This document shows, in pieces, positions 13,090-17,920 of a stretch of DNA of 17,920 bases. The DNA comes from CAYRTD01 sp964426915 (lineage in GTDB: Bacteria; Bacteroidota; Bacteroidia; Bacteroidales; GCA-2748055): positions 1 through 17,920 of the forward strand of contig CAYRTD010000080.1 in assembly GCA_964426915.1 (NCBI GenBank). Reading direction: 5' to 3'. The notes beneath the pieces were generated by a model that was not told the origin of the DNA, made no database searches, and saw only the letters and a program-made list of their open reading frames with translations. Both the position numbers and the translations under genes were made by a program. Every line of letters starts with the position of its first letter. The first letter of the stretch is position 1.

Positions 13090-14193
13090 CTAATTCTGCT
13101 TAAAATGTCTTAATTCAATTCTAATCAATCCATCAGATAGTCTTTCTAATATGAGATAAATTTTTCCACACATTTGCTCAAAATATACAGGTTCTCCTGC
13201 TATATAATCAGGAATCAAACATTCCATTTTATTGGATATTTCCTCCTTGTTCATTATATCAATAATCCGATACTGTGTTTCTATCCTTCCCTGGGTTTCG
13301 AGGGGCATGGATATTAAAATTGCCCAGCGATTATCATTGGTTATGTCAGCAATTTGCAGAATTGATTCTTGTTCATTATAAACAGCGACTGCCTTTTGTT
13401 TTTCAGTATCAACCAGTAATGTATTTTCATCTTCATTTACATATACATTACCAATACTAGGGTCAATTGCTTTACTACCGGCTGCAGAAATATAGCAGTC
13501 GCTAAAAAATACTTCGGATATGCAAATGTCGTCATAAGCGGTTCCCGGGTAAACGCTGAGGATCTTAATCTTAACAAGTATAAGCGTATCAAACAGGGGG
13601 AAATCAAAGTGCGTTTTATACCCGGTCAAAACTTCCTGGTGACAGGATTTAAAATCCTCGTAAATATTATGGAGATTTATACTTTGTATACCAAAAGTGT
13701 CTTTCAAAATAACTGTTTCATGTTGTGGTGATTGAAAAGCTTTGCATAACAGGCCGTATTCCGACACGTATCCATCGGGTACGAGAGCTGTATGCAAAGA
13801 AATCTGTATTTCTCTGGGGCGGGAATTTTTGAAATACAGGGATTCACTTTTCCCATAACCTGAAAAAACATTGAGGGTAATGTTCTTTGGTGCCATTTTT
13901 GGCAAAGCAACAAAAATAGATGGATAGGCGCTATCATTTATCATGTGGCTTACCCAGCAGGTGGAAAAACCGGCATCAAAAAGTTGACTCGGAGGATACC
14001 GGAAATCAGGTATGTACTCAGTGCCAAAAACCGTATACTCCATGGTATCAACCAAGTGTATCTCAGTCCATTTGTCTGTGATTTGCCCATGAATGTCCGG
14101 CCATAACAAGAGCAATAACAGGGTAAAACTATAATAGCGCTTGTATTTGCTCGTAAGTTTCTCTCGAATATAATTGATAGGTTGTATTTTCAT
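13090..14193 (-). CDS. Secreted protein with probable NADase-type glycan-binding domain
   Basis: This 367-aa protein has an N-terminal export signal: a basic stretch KYKRYY, the hydrophobic core FTLLLLLLW, and likely cleavage near Ala/Gly-Gln at about 35. The middle (about 60-235) has FSTCWVSH, ITLNVFSGYGKS..LYFKNSRPREI, LKDTFGIQSINL, and ILVKIKILSVYPGTAYDDICISEVFF. This combination matches my recollection of discoidin-like 'NADase-type glycan-binding' domains. No NADase catalytic domain is present. The C-terminal 120 residues are predicted beta-rich and unrecognised. The start overlaps the end of the upstream lipoprotein gene by 65 nt (14129-14193). No later ATG keeps the signal peptide, so the overlap is probably real. 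It is the last gene of the minus-strand cluster. A carbohydrate-binding role is inferred only. Confidence 0.7.
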   Translation of the reverse strand: MKIQPINYIREKLTSKYKRYYSFTLLLLLLWPDIHGQITDKWTEIHLVDTMEYTVFGTEYIPDFRYPPSQLFDAGFSTCWVSHMINDSAYPSIFVALPKMAPKNITLNVFSGYGKSESLYFKNSRPREIQISLHTALVPDGYVSEYGLLCKAFQSPQHETVILKDTFGIQSINLHNIYEDFKSCHQEVLTGYKTHFDFPLFDTLILVKIKILSVYPGTAYDDICISEVFFSDCYISAAGSKAIDPSIGNVYVNEDENTLLVDTEKQKAVAVYNEQESILQIADITNDNRWAILISMPLETQGRIETQYRIIDIMNKEEISNKMECLIPDYIAGEPVYFEQMCGKIYLILERLSDGLIRIELRHFKQN

Positions 14194-14989
14194 ACCCCTC
14201 CAGACTGTTTAAGTGATTGTCCATCTTTAATAATAACTCCTTGATCTCTTCCTTGCTGAGCTTTGCTATAATTTGTTCAACAACAGCTTTTCTGGAAATT
14301 TTCGAATCATTTTTCAGGTAAATGGTTTCATTGATATAGGCTATTTCTGACTTAGGAAAGATATCCATAATGGATAATCCTATATCTTCCAGTGGGATTT
14401 CCCTGACAAAATTGTATGCCTCGGTGAGTGAAATGGGATTATATTTACTACCACAGGAATTAAATTTTTCTGAATCAATTTGCCAAACTTCATTTTGATA
14501 AAAAGTCCACAAAAAGGGTTTGCTGTATGTACTTCTAAGGGCTTCAATATATGCTGAGTCTGATCCAGTACGGGCAAATTTGAGATGATATTTCCAACTA
14601 TTAGCAGGCATAATGCTAAAGAAGAGTAATGAATCGATAAAAGATATTTCCGTTTTTGGAGATGCCGGAATATTACCTTTTGTGAGGTTTAAATCATCCA
14701 GGTGTAATACATTTAATCTTTTTTTGTTTGTAATGCTAAAAACATACAAGTCCGTTTTATGGTATATAACTTTTGATCGTCCACCATCAGGAAATCTCGC
14801 TATGCCTTTAGGTTTAAAGAAAGCCTGTTTTGTTGCCAGAAATGCCACTAAAGATGAATCCTTATTACAATATGCATCCGGATATATCTTGTAATCAAGA
14901 CTAACATAGCCCGAGTGGCATGCCATCATAAAAATGCAAAGAAGGAAAGCAGGCAAAAGCCTGCCACCTTTTATACTAAGCCGTTTCAT
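14129..14989 (-). CDS. Hypothetical lipoprotein (286 aa)
   Basis: The N-terminus MKRLSIKGGRLLPAFLLCIFMMACHSG is a lipoprotein signal peptide with lipobox FMMAC, so Cys24 would be lipidated. The mature part has no motif I recognise. It is mixed alpha/beta with many aromatics in the first 200 residues (e.g. KPFLWTFYQNEVWQID). The C-terminal ~60 residues are a charged helical region (SRKAVVEQIIAKLSKEEIKELLLK). It begins 5 nt after the 148-aa gene and overlaps the next gene by 65 nt, so the three are almost surely one transcript. It probably sits in the outer or inner membrane facing the periplasm or surface. The gene is real on length, signal peptide and packing; no function is offered. Confidence 0.75.
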   Translation of the reverse strand: MKRLSIKGGRLLPAFLLCIFMMACHSGYVSLDYKIYPDAYCNKDSSLVAFLATKQAFFKPKGIARFPDGGRSKVIYHKTDLYVFSITNKKRLNVLHLDDLNLTKGNIPASPKTEISFIDSLLFFSIMPANSWKYHLKFARTGSDSAYIEALRSTYSKPFLWTFYQNEVWQIDSEKFNSCGSKYNPISLTEAYNFVREIPLEDIGLSIMDIFPKSEIAYINETIYLKNDSKISRKAVVEQIIAKLSKEEIKELLLKMDNHLNSLEGYENTTYQLYSRETYEQIQALL

Positions 14990-14994
14990 ACTAA

Positions 14995-15441
14995 CTATTC
15001 CATACCTTTTTTCATGGCTAAAGAAATTAGTTTTTCTTTTGCTTCCTGATATTCCTGATAATCTTTATTTTCGGGGTTATCTTTTTGAAATTCTTCAATT
15101 TCTTTCCAATTTGAACGGAAGAAATTATTCATTATCAAAGGATCTTCTATACCGTATTTTTTATAAATGGCATCCTCATCCTTTTGGTATTGTTCATAAA
15201 CGTCTTTTACCTCTTCATAGCTTTTGTCTTTAAACTTATCCCAATACTTCTCCATTAGCAAGGCTTTTTCCTCGTTACTCACCTTGCAATAGAGATCAAC
15301 AGTCATTTCAGCTTTTTCGGGTTTGGCTTTAAGCTTTTCCTCTTTTTGTTCGATTGATTCCGTTTTTGATTGATTCTGGCTGCATGAAACGGTTGCAATC
15401 ATTAATGCAACAGTTCCAACAAGTAGCAATAAATTCTTCAT
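14995..15441 (-). CDS. Small charged helical lipoprotein (148 aa)
   Basis: The signal peptide MKNLLLLVGTVALMIATVSC ends in a lipobox with Cys20. It is followed by a Ser/Gln/Lys/Glu-rich linker, then about 100 residues with very high Lys/Glu content and heptad-like spacing. This suggests an all-helical, perhaps coiled-coil, periplasmic or surface domain. Phrases such as YWDKFKDKSYEEVKDVYEQY and EYQEAKEKLISLAMKKG show the amphipathic pattern. No family is recognised. One internal cysteine (YCKVS) is unpaired. It starts the tight three-gene set. The 133-bp spacer upstream has inverted and direct repeats and probably holds the promoter. Confidence 0.75.
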   Translation of the reverse strand: MKNLLLLVGTVALMIATVSCSQNQSKTESIEQKEEKLKAKPEKAEMTVDLYCKVSNEEKALLMEKYWDKFKDKSYEEVKDVYEQYQKDEDAIYKKYGIEDPLIMNNFFRSNWKEIEEFQKDNPENKDYQEYQEAKEKLISLAMKKGME

Positions 15442-15574
15442 GTTTATAAATTTTTAGCTACAAGGGAAAGATGCCCCACAAGTTTATAACAGTTTGAGTA
15501 AGTATGCAATACTGTTGTTTATTACATCGTCCCTTGTGTTTATAATTAAGTAAGTATGCGGGTTTCCATTATCC
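15442..15574. repeat. Intergenic spacer with imperfect direct repeats and an inverted repeat
   Basis: GTTTATAA occurs three times (15442-15449, 15482-15489, 15538-15545). AGTAAGTATGC occurs twice (15497-15507 and 15549-15559), so a GTTTATAA...AGTAAGTATGC block is present twice about 52-56 bp apart. ACAAGGGA (15460-15467) is the inverse of TCCCTTGT (15530-15537). The spacer lies between the 603-aa gene's stop and the 148-aa gene's start, a natural place for a promoter or regulator site. Confidence 0.5.
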
Positions 15575-17386
15575 CTATTTTATCAGTTTCTTTGATTTTA
15601 TAGTCGATGGATCGTTAACAGCATTAATTGTTGCGGCATCACCATAAATATAATAAATTTCGTTAGCTATTGTGGTTACCGCAACAGGAGCAACCCCATC
15701 AGTGAAGTCACCTGAAATGGTTTTCCATTCCGTTCCGTCATATACGTTCAGGTGTGGAAACGAAATCAGGGAAGTTTGCGATTCATCTTCGAATTCGTAT
15801 TTCATGCTGGCAACAATGAGGTTTCCCTCCGAATCTATAGTAAGGTCTAAAGCTCCGAAAGTAAACCAGGCTTCATGTTCATCAGGAATTAAATTTGTTA
15901 CAGCAGTTGAGTTATCTACCCGGTAAACGCCGCCATCGAAATCAGAAGAGGCAGAGCCGGAGCTAAAGTAGAGTTCAGAACCGGTTTTTGCTATTTTAAT
16001 ATTGGATAACCATTCCTGCTCCCATGTAAGGTCCGTTACCCAACTGTTTCCTTCAAGATGTTTAATGTATAAAACATCATCAATCCTGTAATGCAGGAAG
16101 AGTGTTCCGTTGATGTTTTTCAATTTAGGTACGGAAATTGAACCAGTTGCAATAATTCCGCTACCATCACCACCTATGGCATCCCAGGTACTGCCATTAT
16201 ATTTCAGAACCTGTAAATCATACTGAGGATGCTGTTTAATAGCCAGATAAAGTTCATTATTTAAAACTTCGATACTGATTGCCGATGGACTGTCCTCCTG
16301 TCCCAGGTTATCAGGGGTCAGATTTTCGGACCAGGATGAGCCGTCCCAATAGAAAACACTCAACGAATCCCGGATTCCGGCCAAATAAGATCCGGTATTG
16401 GAGATGGCAAAATTTATCTCGCCAAATTCAACATCGGGGACAGTACTCCATACATTTTGCCAGGATGAACCGTTCAACCTATAAAGAGCGGGTTTGCCAT
16501 ACAGGGAAGCATCCGTAATTGCTCCCAGGTATAGTGTATTGTCAACTATCTTTTCTTCAATATCTCCGACATTACCTGATGATGCAGTTACTACCTGTCC
16601 CAGGTTGGTTGTGGTATATTCCACTTCCGGATTATCTCCATTCCCGTTACCGTTTCCGCTACCATTGCTTTCAGCAGAATTGCCTTCGAGAACATATTCG
16701 TTATAGTCCCTGTAGTTACCATTAGAATCCTTAAAAACATACATGTATCGGGTAATGATTTTATAGGTAAAGTTTTTTGAAGGGTCAAGCCATACATCTT
16801 CATACGACCATTCATATTGGGGTTTTCCACTGTTAAATGGACTATAAATAGATTTAATCATCTGGTAATCTAAAATGTTACCATCTTCTGTTCTGTAAAT
16901 GTCATAATAAATATCCTGTAAATTCCTTATCTCCGACAAATCATTGGGGTCTCTCCAATTAATTGTAATATCGACCTTATCGTCATAACTTTCACGGTTA
17001 ATCGAGGTAATTTCTGCCCCTATCCCTTTAAAGGCATAACCGGTAATTTCCTGAGAGTAATCGCTATATTCGTCTCCTTTTCCTTCGGCATAAATTCTCA
17101 TTTTGTAGCGGTATTCTTTCCCGGGTATTAAGCTATTATTGGGCAGTAACCATCCATTGTCATCCCACTGTGTGGACCATGTCCAGGATATCTCTTCCCA
17201 GTTGGCATTGTCTTCATTAAATCGGTATACAATTGCCTCCCCGTTAATGTCGCCATAGGCAATATGAACAACACCAATATAAGTGCCTTTCGATGCGGTA
17301 ATGTCGGTTGGAACTACAATATTCTCTTTTTTGCACGATATTAATGTTATCGTGGCTATTAAAATTATCCAAGTTGTTAATTTCAT
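15575..17386 (-). CDS. Large surface-type lipoprotein with fibronectin-III-like and propeller-like regions
   Basis: This 603-aa protein starts MKLTTWIILIATITLISCKKEN, a lipoprotein signal with Cys18. The Lys/Glu-rich residues after it may favour surface export, as in other Bacteroidota lipoproteins. Residues about 25-120 and 122-240 look like two fibronectin-III-like beta domains, with the phrases ITASKGTYIG, GKEYRYKMRIYA, YYDIYRTEDG and FTYKIITRYM. A low-complexity SNGSGNGNGNGDNPE linker follows. The C-terminal ~350 residues contain repeated [LYV]-x-G-[ST]-x-W units (RLNGSSWQ, YWDGSSWS, KYNGSTWD, LEGNSWV, YDGTEWK) spaced about 45-70 residues apart, which suggests propeller blades. A ligand or adhesion role is inferred. 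It is the first gene of the cluster; the next gene begins after 133 bp. Confidence 0.75.
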   Translation of the reverse strand: MKLTTWIILIATITLISCKKENIVVPTDITASKGTYIGVVHIAYGDINGEAIVYRFNEDNANWEEISWTWSTQWDDNGWLLPNNSLIPGKEYRYKMRIYAEGKGDEYSDYSQEITGYAFKGIGAEITSINRESYDDKVDITINWRDPNDLSEIRNLQDIYYDIYRTEDGNILDYQMIKSIYSPFNSGKPQYEWSYEDVWLDPSKNFTYKIITRYMYVFKDSNGNYRDYNEYVLEGNSAESNGSGNGNGNGDNPEVEYTTTNLGQVVTASSGNVGDIEEKIVDNTLYLGAITDASLYGKPALYRLNGSSWQNVWSTVPDVEFGEINFAISNTGSYLAGIRDSLSVFYWDGSSWSENLTPDNLGQEDSPSAISIEVLNNELYLAIKQHPQYDLQVLKYNGSTWDAIGGDGSGIIATGSISVPKLKNINGTLFLHYRIDDVLYIKHLEGNSWVTDLTWEQEWLSNIKIAKTGSELYFSSGSASSDFDGGVYRVDNSTAVTNLIPDEHEAWFTFGALDLTIDSEGNLIVASMKYEFEDESQTSLISFPHLNVYDGTEWKTISGDFTDGVAPVAVTTIANEIYYIYGDAATINAVNDPSTIKSKKLIK

Positions 17387-17865
17387 GCTGTATCACTCTT
17401 TTACAAAAACATTTGTTTCAGAACCTATTAGAAGTTAGCTTTCTTATTGCTCTTATTATCAATTTTGCAACGCAAATATCTAATACATTTTATTTTTATA
17501 CTTTCAAGTTTTTCATTAAGTTTCATTTATCCATAGTTTTTTCAAAGCAGCACTAAAAGTTGACTCTTAACTTTTCGAATAATGAATTCAATTAACTGGT
17601 AATACATATTCATAATTTAGAAAAAAAGTGAAGAATTAAATCGTCACATCATGCAATGCAATATTTCGTATATTTTTTTCAGCAATAAAAGCTAATGGTT
17701 TTATAAACTCATTGTAGTTAAATGGTACATAAATTTTTTGCGTTTATTATTCTTTTCATATATGCAAACCTAATAAAGATTTCATTAACCACCTCCCATA
17801 GAGCTATTTGCAAATTACAGCCTTAAACAAAAAAATTGAAGAAAGTTTGCAGGATCATCTAATTT
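17387..17865. other. AT-rich non-coding stretch upstream of the envelope cluster
   Basis: Nothing convincing codes here. The only sizeable open frame (17308-17556, plus) lies partly antisense to the 603-aa gene and has no family features. Base composition is strongly AT-rich. The promoter of the 603-aa gene should lie just above 17386 on the minus strand, but no exact TAnnTTTG was found close to the start. Confidence 0.5.
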
Positions 17866-17883
17866 GAGTCTGTCCATAATGTC
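17866..17883. repeat. Copy of the intergenic repeat end, same orientation as at 12963
   Basis: The core GTCTGTCCATAATGTC (17868-17883) is the exact reverse complement of the end sequence at 40-55 and 187-202. It also resembles the left ends at 66, 1201 and 12963. It marks the far side of the four-gene envelope cluster. Confidence 0.65.
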
Positions 17884-17892
17884 AGTGAGACT

Positions 17893-17915
17893 ATGATTTT
17901 GGTTTTCAAAATCAT
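17893..17915. repeat. 9-bp hairpin at the window edge
   Basis: ATGATTTTG (17893-17901) pairs perfectly with CAAAATCAT (17907-17915) across a 5-nt loop. It follows the repeat end at 17866 and may be the interior hairpin of another repeat copy cut off by the window. Confidence 0.4.
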
Positions 17916-17920
17916 TTAGT

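Noticed and set aside
17308..17556. 82-codon plus-strand frame upstream of the 603-aa lipoprotein
   Set aside because: Its first part is antisense to the signal peptide of the real gene. The remainder is Phe/Leu/Ile-rich, as AT-rich non-coding DNA produces.

Overview
The window looks chromosomal and comes from a member of the Bacteroidota, probably a Bacteroidales/Marinilabiliales-type organism. Four things suggest this: -7 promoter elements of the TAnnTTTG type (e.g. 3073-3080), mostly no Shine-Dalgarno sites, a relic of a type IX secretion (T9SS) C-terminal sorting domain next to an HYR-domain fragment, and several lipoproteins with Bacteroidota-style signal peptides. A futalosine hydrolase implies menaquinone synthesis by the futalosine route, and hldD implies a heptose-containing LPS. 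The genus is an inference. No tRNA, rRNA, CRISPR array or transposase gene was seen.

Region 1 (1-3100) begins with the right end of one intergenic repeat and a complete MITE-like copy (66-202). An HD-domain hydrolase (minus), a small DUF1858 redox-disulfide protein (plus), hldD (minus) and mqnB (minus) follow. Related palindromic repeats lie flush against the 3' ends of the HD, DUF1858 and hldD genes.

Region 2 (3100-10680) is a plus-strand housekeeping block. A 6-pyruvoyl-tetrahydropterin synthase-type gene is coupled to folE: FolE makes dihydroneopterin triphosphate, the substrate of the first protein. Next is fabD, which closes with a strong intrinsic terminator (5234-5279). A compact threonine operon follows: thrA (aspartokinase-homoserine dehydrogenase fusion), a HAD phosphatase, thrB and thrC, with gaps of 11, 4 and 1 nt. 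Together they run from aspartate to threonine, apart from aspartate-semialdehyde dehydrogenase, which is not here.

Region 3 (10680-13080) is degraded. A paraoxonase-like lipoprotein (minus) overlaps, in another frame, an orphan piece of a second secreted protein. Next to it is a gutted T9SS cargo gene with a candidate start, one HYR repeat and a sorting domain, each in a different frame. It ends inside another copy of the intergenic repeat.

Region 4 (13080-17920) holds four minus-strand genes for exported proteins. In transcription order they are a 603-aa lipoprotein with fibronectin-III-like and propeller-like parts, a 148-aa charged helical lipoprotein, a 286-aa lipoprotein, and a 367-aa secreted protein resembling the NADase-type glycan-binding fold. 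The last three are tightly packed. The cluster is bracketed by repeat copies in the same orientation (12963 and 17866). It is the best candidate here for an undescribed functional unit, though its function cannot be read from sequence alone.
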